From positions 524,313 through 588,312 of the forward strand of contig NZ_JARKMS010000001.1 of the NCBI RefSeq assembly GCF_029350945.1: 64,000 nucleotides of DNA, read 5' to 3'. The translations under genes were made by a program, and so were the position numbers. How positions within the stretch are numbered: position 1 is the first letter of the stretch; the number at the start of each line of letters is the position of its first letter. This document shows, piece after piece, positions 53,983 to 61,403 of the stretch. Source of the stretch: Maribacter huludaoensis (GTDB taxonomy: Bacteria > Bacteroidota > Bacteroidia > Flavobacteriales > Flavobacteriaceae). The notes beneath the pieces are model-generated. The model was not told the DNA's origin. It worked only from the letters and a program-made list of their open reading frames with translations, and made no database searches.

Positions 53983-54722
53983 AATTTGTTCGGGTATTTT
54001 AAAAAAGCATTTGCTTTTGCGTAAGGTACGGTTAGGATAATCGGTCCATCTGCAAAAGATGCTATTTCGTAAGACTCATAGTAAAGTAGTAGTCCATTTT
54101 CCGTATACCCCATATTATCGGGCAAATAAAAACGCTCTGTCTCGAACATAAAGCCCGTATTGTTGATAGAACCTTCTGCAGGTATATTTTCCTGTTTTCT
54201 AAAAAGTGTTTCAGCGAAGGTTTTAAACTCTTCCAAATCGGTGAATAAATTTTCTTGATATAATTCTACCCCGTTAAGTTTATCAAAATTTAAAAATCGG
54301 TTAGTGCCATAGCCGTGTGCCCCTCCTGTATAAATGTAAGATTCTAATTTAATGGTGATGATGCTTTCGTTTTCAAAAGTGATACTCCCTTCAACTGTAG
54401 CTTCCCAAGGCATAGATTCTTCTGAAAATTTTCCGTTTACCTCTTTATAGTCATTTAGAAACGTCTCTTTTGCTTCTTCAAGATTTTGCGCGTTACTTTC
54501 CTCATAAAAATTCAGCAAAGCTATAATTTCACCTTCTAAGGCATTGTTAATGGTTTTACTAAGTTTGGTTTTACCTGTAGCTTGCGGAATTTCTATACGA
54601 ACAGATGTGCAATTCTCACAAGAATCCGTAGCAATAGTCAACGGTTCAAAAGAAACGGAGTTCTTGTTGTTACACCCAATAAGTATAACACAAATAAGTA
54701 GGCAGGTAAGCTTAGATTTCAT
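53979..54722 (-). CDS. DUF3298 / DUF4163 lipoprotein
   Basis: A 247-residue lipoprotein (signal with LIGC, Cys17). The first beta domain includes CENCTSVRIEIPQATG and NNALEGEIIALLNFYEES; the second includes ITIKLESYIYTGGAHGYGTNRFLNFDKLNG (the DUF4163/DUF3298 pattern with TGGAHG) and MGYTENGLLLYYESYEIASFADGP. The longer frame from 54785 would run through the promoter box at 54781, so ATG at 54722 is used. Role of these proteins is not known; B. subtilis RsiV, an anti-sigma factor, has a related module. Confidence 0.85.
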   Translation of the reverse strand: MKSKLTCLLICVILIGCNNKNSVSFEPLTIATDSCENCTSVRIEIPQATGKTKLSKTINNALEGEIIALLNFYEESNAQNLEEAKETFLNDYKEVNGKFSEESMPWEATVEGSITFENESIITIKLESYIYTGGAHGYGTNRFLNFDKLNGVELYQENLFTDLEEFKTFAETLFRKQENIPAEGSINNTGFMFETERFYLPDNMGYTENGLLLYYESYEIASFADGPIILTVPYAKANAFLKYPNKF

Positions 54723-54757
54723 CGAGAAAATAGATTTATTGTAAAAATACAGCTTCA

Positions 54758-54788
54758 TTGTATTCCCCGAAAGATAACAATACATTTG
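54758..54788 (+). promoter_or_regulatory. Promoter of the cystathionine gamma-synthase gene
   Basis: TTG (54758-54760), 20 bp spacer, TACATTTG (54781-54788). Both elements fit the Bacteroidota consensus. The ATG at 54807 is 18 bp downstream. Confidence 0.6.
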
Positions 54789-54806
54789 TGTTATAAATAC
54801 TTGAAT

Positions 54807-55961
54807 ATGGCTTCTAAAAATTTAAAATTCAATACTAAGACCATACATGGCGGTCAGCATCCAGATGAAGCGTTTGGTGCTGTTATGCCACCAATTTACC
54901 AGACCACCACTTATGCACAAACAACACCGGGCGGTCATAAAGGATATCAATATTCAAGAAGTGCCAACCCTACAAGAACAGCATTGGAAAATTCATTGGC
55001 CAGTATAGAAAATGGTGAATATGGTTTAGCTTTTGGTAGTGGTATTGCGGCAATAGATGCAGTCATTAAATTATTGGTGCCGGGCGATGAGGTAATTTCT
55101 ACGAATGACCTTTATGGCGGAACATATAGGATATTCAAAAAAATATTTGAAAAGTTTGGTATTGTATTCCACTTTGTGGGAATGCAGGGAATAGATGCCG
55201 TTCGTAATAAAATTAACTCGAAAACAAAGTTGATTTGGGTAGAAACACCAACGAACCCAATGATGAATATAATCGATATTAAGGCAATAGCCGCCTTAAA
55301 AGCGAATACAAATATTTTGCTAGCGGTAGATAACACGTTTGCTACACCTTATCTTCAAAAGCCTTTAGAATTAGGTGCTGATATCGTTATGCATTCTGCA
55401 ACCAAATATTTAGGAGGCCATAGTGATACTGTGGTAGGGGCCTTAGTGGTAAAAGATAAAGAGTTGGCAGATCAACTCTATTTTATACAAAATGCAAGTG
55501 GTGCCGTGTGTGGCCCTATGGACAGCTTTTTGGTATTAAGAGGAATAAAGACCTTACACGTACGTATGCAACGACATTGTGAGAATGGTAAGGCAATAGC
55601 CGAATACCTTAAAAGCAACCCCAAGATCGAAAAGGTGTATTGGCCAGGGTTTGAGGATCACCCTAATCATTATATTGCAAAAGAGCAGATGAAAGATTTT
55701 GGAGGTATGATTTCGTTTGTTCCAAAAGGAGGTAGTTATGAAGATGCCATAAAGATTGTAGAAAAATTACAGGTATTTACTTTGGCAGAGTCTTTAGGAG
55801 GTGTTGAAAGTCTGGCTGGTCATCCTGCAAGTATGACCCATGCAAGTATTCCAAAAGAAGAACGACTTAGTAGTGGAGTTGTAGATGCATTGATCAGATT
55901 AAGCGTTGGTATTGAAGATGTTGAGGATTTAATTGCGGACATAGAACAAGCGATAGGATAA
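54807..55961 (+). CDS. metB: Cystathionine gamma-synthase / related PLP-dependent trans-sulfuration enzyme
   Basis: A 384-residue PLP enzyme of the Cys/Met metabolism family. The PLP lysine is K200 in HSATKYLGGHSD; other blocks are QYSRSANPTRTALE (50-63), GDEVISTNDLYGGTYRIF (93-110) and ESLGGVESLAGHPASMTHAS near the end. It makes cystathionine from an acyl-homoserine and cysteine, or acts as a lyase or gamma-lyase; the family cannot be split safely by eye. The name metB is the most likely. A good promoter stands upstream. The divergent DUF3298 gene lies 84 bp away. Confidence 0.9.
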   Translation: MASKNLKFNTKTIHGGQHPDEAFGAVMPPIYQTTTYAQTTPGGHKGYQYSRSANPTRTALENSLASIENGEYGLAFGSGIAAIDAVIKLLVPGDEVISTNDLYGGTYRIFKKIFEKFGIVFHFVGMQGIDAVRNKINSKTKLIWVETPTNPMMNIIDIKAIAALKANTNILLAVDNTFATPYLQKPLELGADIVMHSATKYLGGHSDTVVGALVVKDKELADQLYFIQNASGAVCGPMDSFLVLRGIKTLHVRMQRHCENGKAIAEYLKSNPKIEKVYWPGFEDHPNHYIAKEQMKDFGGMISFVPKGGSYEDAIKIVEKLQVFTLAESLGGVESLAGHPASMTHASIPKEERLSSGVVDALIRLSVGIEDVEDLIADIEQAIG

Positions 55962-56067
55962 TTGGCTAAATGTTAAATTAAATGTAGTAATTATAGGTAG
56001 TTTGTTGTCAAAACAACAATTTTTATCGAATTTTAAAAAAATAAGCAATCAAATTACACAAATAGCA

Positions 56068-56075
56068 TAATTTTG
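56068..56075 (+). promoter_or_regulatory. -7 box of gdhA
   Basis: TAATTTTG fits TAnnTTTG and lies 46 bp before the ATG at 56122. No -33 TTG at 19-20 bp. The gap 55962-56121 shows nothing else. Confidence 0.4.
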
Positions 56076-56121
56076 ACGTTATATTTTGAAATCAATAATT
56101 TAAACAAGTTTAAATAGCTTT

Positions 56122-57465
56122 ATGGAGAATAAAATAAAAGCATTTATGGATGAGGTTATTTCCAGAAATGGACACGAACCAGAATTCATTCAAGCGGTGC
56201 AAGAAGTTGCTGAAACAGTAATACCATATATTGCGAAGCACGAAATCTATAATGGTAAGAATATTCTTTTAAGAATGGTTGAGCCAGAGCGTTTGGTTTC
56301 GTTTAGGGTTGCATGGGTAGACGATGATGGTGAAATTCATGTAAACCGTGGTTATAGAATTCAAATGAATTCTGCTATTGGACCGTATAAAGGTGGTTTG
56401 CGTTTTCACCCTACCGTAAATGCAAGTATCTTAAAATTCTTGGCTTTTGAGCAAGTATTTAAAAATAGTCTTACAACATTGCCAATGGGTGGTGGTAAGG
56501 GCGGGTCTGATTTTGATCCAAAAGGAAAATCTGATGATGAGGTAATGCGTTTTTGCCATGCCTTCATGTTAGAATTGAATAGACATATTGGTCCTAATAC
56601 AGATGTACCTGCAGGTGATATTGGTGTAGGTGCACGTGAAATTGGTTTCCTTTTTGGTATGTACAAAAAGATCAGAAATGAGTTTACAGGTGTATTGACA
56701 GGTAAGGGACTTTCTTGGGGCGGTTCTAAAATTAGACCAGAGGCGACCGGGTACGGTACCGTATATTTTGCACAAAGTATGTTGAAAACCAAAAACGAAA
56801 GCTTTGATGGTAAAACAGTTGTAATTTCTGGATCGGGCAACGTTGCACAATACGCTGCCGAAAAGGCAATTTTATTAGGTGCCAAGGTAGTAACACTATC
56901 AGATTCTAGCGGATATATCTATGATAAAGACGGTATTGACGATGATAAGCTTGCCTTTGTAATGGATCTAAAGAACAATAGAAGAGGCCGTATTTCTGAA
57001 TATGCGGATAAATATCCTTCTGCAGAATTTTATGCAGGTAAAACACCTTGGGAAGTTAAGTGTGATATTGCATTGCCATGTGCAACCCAGAACGAGTTAA
57101 ATCAGCAAGATGCTAAAACGCTTCTAAGTAATGGTTGTATGTGTGTTGCTGAAGGAGCTAATATGCCTTGTAATACGGATGCGGTTCATGAATTCAATAA
57201 CGCAAAAATATTGTTTGCGCCAGGTAAAGCCTCAAATGCAGGTGGTGTAGCAACATCAGGATTGGAAATGTCCCAGAACTCATTAAGAATTAGCTGGACA
57301 CGTGAAGAGGTAGATGAGCGTTTAAAGGATATTATGGAAGATATACATGATTCTTGTATTGAATTCGGTAAGGAAGAAGACGGTTTCTGCAACTATGTTA
57401 AAGGAGCCAATATTGCCGGTTTTGTTAAGGTTGCAGATGCAATGTTGGCACAAGGAGTGATCTAG
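56122..57465 (+). CDS. gdhA: NADP-specific glutamate dehydrogenase
   Basis: A 447-residue hexameric glutamate dehydrogenase. It makes glutamate from 2-oxoglutarate and ammonia. PMGGGKGGSDFDPKGKS (121-137) holds the substrate lysines, with K126 catalytic; HIGPNTDVPAGDIGVGAREIGFLFG and TGKGLSWGGSKIRPEATGYG follow; the NADP-binding Rossmann site is VISGSGNVAQYAAEKA. Length and layout match the NADP type of bacteria (the 450-residue class). The gene ends in a strong terminator. Confidence 0.97.
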   Translation: MENKIKAFMDEVISRNGHEPEFIQAVQEVAETVIPYIAKHEIYNGKNILLRMVEPERLVSFRVAWVDDDGEIHVNRGYRIQMNSAIGPYKGGLRFHPTVNASILKFLAFEQVFKNSLTTLPMGGGKGGSDFDPKGKSDDEVMRFCHAFMLELNRHIGPNTDVPAGDIGVGAREIGFLFGMYKKIRNEFTGVLTGKGLSWGGSKIRPEATGYGTVYFAQSMLKTKNESFDGKTVVISGSGNVAQYAAEKAILLGAKVVTLSDSSGYIYDKDGIDDDKLAFVMDLKNNRRGRISEYADKYPSAEFYAGKTPWEVKCDIALPCATQNELNQQDAKTLLSNGCMCVAEGANMPCNTDAVHEFNNAKILFAPGKASNAGGVATSGLEMSQNSLRISWTREEVDERLKDIMEDIHDSCIEFGKEEDGFCNYVKGANIAGFVKVADAMLAQGVI

Positions 57466-57496
57466 AAGTTAGATTAGCTAAAGCAGATAAATTTAT

Positions 57497-57532
57497 AATG
57501 CGAGGTTCTGAAATGGAGCCTCGCATTTTTTT
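57497..57532 (+). terminator. Terminator after gdhA
   Basis: A 9-bp perfect stem AATGCGAGG/CCTCGCATT extended by three more pairs, then T7. It lies 31 bp past the stop. Confidence 0.9.
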
Positions 57533-57538
57533 ATGCAT

Positions 57539-57570
57539 TTGCGTCACTAAACTTCAATCCGTTATCTTTG
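57539..57570 (+). promoter_or_regulatory. Promoter of recO
   Basis: TTTG ending at 57541, 21-bp spacer and TATCTTTG at 57563-57570. The ATG at 57590 is 19 bp downstream. Good match to the Bacteroidota consensus. Confidence 0.55.
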
Positions 57571-57589
57571 TTTAAATTGATGTTCTATT

Positions 57590-58318
57590 ATGCAGGTAAC
57601 CACAAAGGCAATAGTATTTTCTGCACTAAAATATGGCGATACAAGCCTAATTGTAAAAGCCTTTACTGCATCTGACGGAATCAAATCCTATTTACTTCGC
57701 GGTGTTTTGTCTTCTAAAAAAGGAAAGTTGAAAACTGCTTATTTTCAGCCGTTGACCCAGTTAGAAATCGTTGCCAATCATAAAAATAAAGGCACACTGG
57801 AGACTCTTAAAGAAGCAAAGGTTTTTTATCATTATCAGACTTTATATGCAGATATGGCCAAAAATGCCATGACCTTGTTTTTGGCAGAGCTATTGGGCAA
57901 TAGTATACGTGAAGAAGAAATGAACGAAGATTTGTATCAGTTTCTAGAAGCATCTTTACAATGGTTGGATATTCATAAAGACGTTGCTAATTTTCATCTA
58001 CATTTTATGTTGTCATTGACTCGTTATTTAGGATTTTACCCAGATGTATATCAGATAGATAAGCCCTATTTTGATCTGTTAGAAGGGGAGTTTACTGCAA
58101 CCGAATCATTGAACCCTATGTTAAGAGGAGAAAATATTTATTATTTCAAGACCTTATTGGGCACAAATTTTGATGCAATGCATACGGTAAAGATGAAAAA
58201 AACCAATCGTCAAGAATTGCTTAAATCCTTAATACTTTATTTTGAATTGCATTTACAGGGTTTTAGGAAACCAAAGTCGCTTGCCGTTTTAAATGAAGTT
58301 TTCAATACCTATGTCTAA
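57590..58318 (+). CDS. recO: DNA repair protein RecO
   Basis: A 242-residue protein of the RecO family. The N-terminal OB fold (about 1-80) includes TTKAIVFSALKYGDTSLIVKAFTASDGIKSYLLRGV; the helical C-terminal part has LFLAELLGNSIREEEMNEDLYQF. It acts with RecF and RecR in gap repair by loading RecA. No C4 zinc motif is seen, as in many Bacteroidota members. Its end overlaps the next gene's start (8 bp or 26 bp, depending on its start). Confidence 0.9.
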   Translation: MQVTTKAIVFSALKYGDTSLIVKAFTASDGIKSYLLRGVLSSKKGKLKTAYFQPLTQLEIVANHKNKGTLETLKEAKVFYHYQTLYADMAKNAMTLFLAELLGNSIREEEMNEDLYQFLEASLQWLDIHKDVANFHLHFMLSLTRYLGFYPDVYQIDKPYFDLLEGEFTATESLNPMLRGENIYYFKTLLGTNFDAMHTVKMKKTNRQELLKSLILYFELHLQGFRKPKSLAVLNEVFNTYV

Positions 58319-60722
58319 GTATATAATTGTAGCGTTTTTTTTATGGTGTTGTCTTGGCAACGGCCAAGAAATTGTCGTTTTAGATGCCGATACTGGGGAG
58401 GAGATTTCAAATGTTGCCGTTTATAATAGAGATAAATCCAAGATTGCACTGTCAGATTTTGATGGGGTTTTCAATGCTACGGTGTTTTTGGATAAGGAGC
58501 GTATAACTTTAAAGCATATTGGGTATCAGGAATTTAAAACTACCAAGGTGCAGCTACAAAGGCAAGGTCAAAAAGCTTATTTGATTATGAAGGCGCAACA
58601 ATTAGATGAAGTTGTTATGTCTGTATCTAAATGGGAACAGCAAAAGAGAGATATTCCAAATAGAATAATTTCTTTAGATGCCAGGTCAATAGCATTTTCA
58701 GCTCCGCAAACTTCGGCAGATTTGCTTCAGAATAGTGGTAAGGTTTTCGTTCAAAAAAGTCAAATGGGTGGTGGTAGCCCAATGATCAGGGGTTTCGCAA
58801 CCAATAGATTGCTGTTATCCGTAGATGGGGTGCGCATGAACAATGCTATTTTTAGAGGCGGCAATGTGCAAAATGTAATTTCTATCGATCCATTTACTGT
58901 CAAGAATACGGAAGTCATATTCGGTCCAGGGTCCGTTATCTATGGAAGTGATGCGATAGGTGGAGTAATGAATTTTTATACTAAAAATCCCTTGTTATCT
59001 GAGAACGATAGTCTTTTGGTTCAGGGTAATGCCAATTATAGATTTGCTACGGCAAATACCGAAAATACCGTACATGCAGATATAAACTTGGGTAAAAAAA
59101 TATGGTCGTCTCTAACGAGCATAACGTATAATAATTTTCAAGATTTAAGAATGGGTTCCCATGGTCCAGATTCTTATTTGAGAAATTCATATGTACGAAC
59201 AGTAGGGGGTATAGACGAGCTAATAGAAAATAAGTCACCTAAAAAACAAGTACCAACAGGATATGATCAATTAAGTTTAATGCAAAAATTCTTGTACAAG
59301 CCTAACGCAAAATGGGATATCAATTTAGGGGTATATTACACGGAAACATCAGATTATTCACGATATGATAGATTGATAAGACCCACTAGTGACGGATTAG
59401 GGTTGCGTTCGGCAGAATGGTACTATGGTCCTCAAAAATGGTTCATGGGAAATGCCCAAGTACAGAAAAAAGGTAATGGAAAAGTATTTGATGGTGTAAA
59501 ATTGGGAATGGCATATCAGTATTTTGAGGAAAGTAGAATTAATAGGGATTTTCAAGATGAGGTCAGGAATTCTACAAAAGAAAAAGTAGATGCTGCAAAT
59601 TTTAATATTGATTTTGAAAATAAGAAAATAGGGAACTTTAAACTTTATTATGGTGCCGAATATATTTATAACAATGTAAGGTCAACTGGAAATGATTTTA
59701 ATATTGTAACTGAAGAAAATACCAATGCACCTTCAAGATATCCAGACGGTTCTACCTGGCAAAGTTTGGCCGGTTATGCCAACGGTGAATATAAGGCAAA
59801 ACCTAATTTCACGATTATGTCCGGATTAAGATATAGTCATGTTTGGGTAAATGCTACATTTGAGGATACCTTTTATGATTTTCCATTTAAAACGGCAGAT
59901 TTAAGCACTGGAGCTTTAACGGGCAGCATAGGTTTTAGTTGGTTTCCACGAGCAAATCTTCAAGTTACCTTAAACGGGTCAACTGGCTTTAGGGCTCCCA
60001 ATATTGATGATGTAGGTAAAATTTTCGATTCAGAGCCAGGTTCTGTGGTAGTACCGAATCCGGATTTGGAACCTGAGTATGCCTATAATGCGGAAATAGG
60101 AGTTCAGCGCAATATAAGTGATAAGTTTATTCTTAAAGGAGCGGCATACTATACATATCTGGTAGATGCTTTAGTAAGAAGGGATTTTAGTTACAATGGT
60201 ATTTCTGAAATAGAATATGGTGGTGAGTTGAGTAATGTTCAGGCAATTCAAAATGCGGCAAAGGCTTATGTTTATGGTTTTGAATTTGGGCTTGAGGCAT
60301 ATTTGACCGAGCAGTGGTCATTGGCATCTAACCTAACATTAACAGAAGGCGTAGAAGAGGAGGATGATGGTTCTGAAACACCTGCTCGTCATGCAGCACC
60401 AACATTTGGGGATTTTCACGTAATTTGGAAAAATCAGCGTTTACGTACAGATTTGTTTTTGAATTATAATGCAGAGATAGCAAATGAAGACTTGGCAGTA
60501 TCAGAACAGTCAAAAGAATACATTTATGCAGTAGATGAAAATGGGAATCCTTTTTCTCCATCTTGGTACACCTTAAATTTTCGTTCCCAGTATGATGTTA
60601 CCAATAATTTTAAGGTAACCACTAGTTTAGAAAATATAACAGATCAGCGCTATAGGACATATTCATCTGGTATCGTTGCTCCAGGTTTAAATGTTGTTCT
60701 TGGGGTAGGGTATCAATTTTAA
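58311..60722 (+). CDS. TonB-dependent receptor with CarboxypepD_reg-like domain
   Basis: An 803-residue outer-membrane receptor. A signal peptide (about 1-18, YIIVAFFLWCCLGNGQ) is followed by a CarboxypepD_reg-like beta domain (about 20-95, IVVLDADTGEEISNVAVYNRDKS), then a plug (about 110-220: SPMIRGFATNRLLLSVDGVRMNNAIFRGG, SVIYGSDAIGGVMNFYTKN) and a 22-strand barrel ending GLNVVLGVGYQF. ATG at 58311 (MSKYIIVAFF) gives the better signal; an ATG at 58293 adds MKFSIP. The haem/haemoglobin-receptor style of the plug is suggestive, but the ligand cannot be determined. No SusD partner is present. It is read with recO. Confidence 0.92.
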   Translation: MSKYIIVAFFLWCCLGNGQEIVVLDADTGEEISNVAVYNRDKSKIALSDFDGVFNATVFLDKERITLKHIGYQEFKTTKVQLQRQGQKAYLIMKAQQLDEVVMSVSKWEQQKRDIPNRIISLDARSIAFSAPQTSADLLQNSGKVFVQKSQMGGGSPMIRGFATNRLLLSVDGVRMNNAIFRGGNVQNVISIDPFTVKNTEVIFGPGSVIYGSDAIGGVMNFYTKNPLLSENDSLLVQGNANYRFATANTENTVHADINLGKKIWSSLTSITYNNFQDLRMGSHGPDSYLRNSYVRTVGGIDELIENKSPKKQVPTGYDQLSLMQKFLYKPNAKWDINLGVYYTETSDYSRYDRLIRPTSDGLGLRSAEWYYGPQKWFMGNAQVQKKGNGKVFDGVKLGMAYQYFEESRINRDFQDEVRNSTKEKVDAANFNIDFENKKIGNFKLYYGAEYIYNNVRSTGNDFNIVTEENTNAPSRYPDGSTWQSLAGYANGEYKAKPNFTIMSGLRYSHVWVNATFEDTFYDFPFKTADLSTGALTGSIGFSWFPRANLQVTLNGSTGFRAPNIDDVGKIFDSEPGSVVVPNPDLEPEYAYNAEIGVQRNISDKFILKGAAYYTYLVDALVRRDFSYNGISEIEYGGELSNVQAIQNAAKAYVYGFEFGLEAYLTEQWSLASNLTLTEGVEEEDDGSETPARHAAPTFGDFHVIWKNQRLRTDLFLNYNAEIANEDLAVSEQSKEYIYAVDENGNPFSPSWYTLNFRSQYDVTNNFKVTTSLENITDQRYRTYSSGIVAPGLNVVLGVGYQF

Positions 60723-60726
60723 ACAA

Positions 60727-60756
60727 AAAAAGACCCGTTATTAACGGGTCTTTTAA
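60727..60756. terminator. Bidirectional terminator after the TonB receptor
   Basis: A perfect 9-bp stem GACCCGTTA/TAACGGGTC with A and T runs on both flanks. It serves the receptor on the plus strand and the convergent lipoprotein gene on the minus strand. Confidence 0.9.
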
Positions 60757-60776
60757 ATTATAAAAATAGGTTATTG

Positions 60777-61214
60777 TTAGTGTTTAACCGCATTTTTTAC
60801 GTCTTCAGCTTTTTGAGCTGCTTTGTCAGCCGCATCATTGGCAGCATCTTTTACGTTGTTACCAGCTTCTTTTGCAGCGTCAACACCATCTTGGCCAGCT
60901 TTCTTGGCAGCGTCCATTGTATCTTCACCAGCTTTTTTAGCGGCATCAATACCATTTTGACCAGCTTCTTTTACTGTCTCGGCAGCATCTTCAGCAGCAT
61001 CCATTGCATTTTCGCTTGCTTCTTTAGCAGCGTCCATTGCGCCTTCGCCAGCCTCTTCTAAATCTTTACCAGCTTCTTTTAACTCTTCACCTGCATTTTC
61101 TAATGCGGCACCGGCCTCTTCAGTTGCAGATTTTGCCTTGTCGGCAGCATCTCTACAAGAAACAGACATACTAAGTGCTAAAATTGCTAATGATCCTAAA
61201 ATTACTTTTTTCAT
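60777..61214 (-). CDS. Lipoprotein built of 11-residue helical repeats (LEA/apolipoprotein-like)
   Basis: A 145-residue lipoprotein (signal ending SVSC, Cys20). Nearly all of the mature part is Ala, Glu, Asp and Lys in 11-residue units (AMDAAKEASEN, GIDAAKKAGED, TMDAAKKAGQD, GVDAAKEAGNN), with one 7-residue insert. An amphipathic helix with 11-residue period resembles LEA group 3 and apolipoprotein repeats, which bind membrane or protect proteins on drying. The longer frame to 61289 adds a non-signal stretch; ATG at 61214 gives the lipoprotein signal. No catalytic feature is present; a cell-envelope stress protein is likely. Confidence 0.85.
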   Translation of the reverse strand: MKKVILGSLAILALSMSVSCRDAADKAKSATEEAGAALENAGEELKEAGKDLEEAGEGAMDAAKEASENAMDAAEDAAETVKEAGQNGIDAAKKAGEDTMDAAKKAGQDGVDAAKEAGNNVKDAANDAADKAAQKAEDVKNAVKH

Positions 61215-61361
61215 TTGTATAAACGTTAAATGGTTAATTGTTCCGTGGTAATATACGTAGAATTTTAACTTTTGGATGTTTAAGAGCATGATAAATTTAT
61301 TAATACGTGATTTATAGGTATTTCAGTACGGTCAATAAGCTCCTTTTTGATCAAAATTTTA

Positions 61362-61369
61362 TAATTTTG
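61362..61369 (+). promoter_or_regulatory. -7 box of ileS
   Basis: TAATTTTG is a perfect TAnnTTTG, 34 bp before the ATG at 61404. No TTG at the standard distance. Confidence 0.4.
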
Positions 61370-61403
61370 CAGCCTTTTAAACCTAGTACCATAAGCATTT
61401 CGT

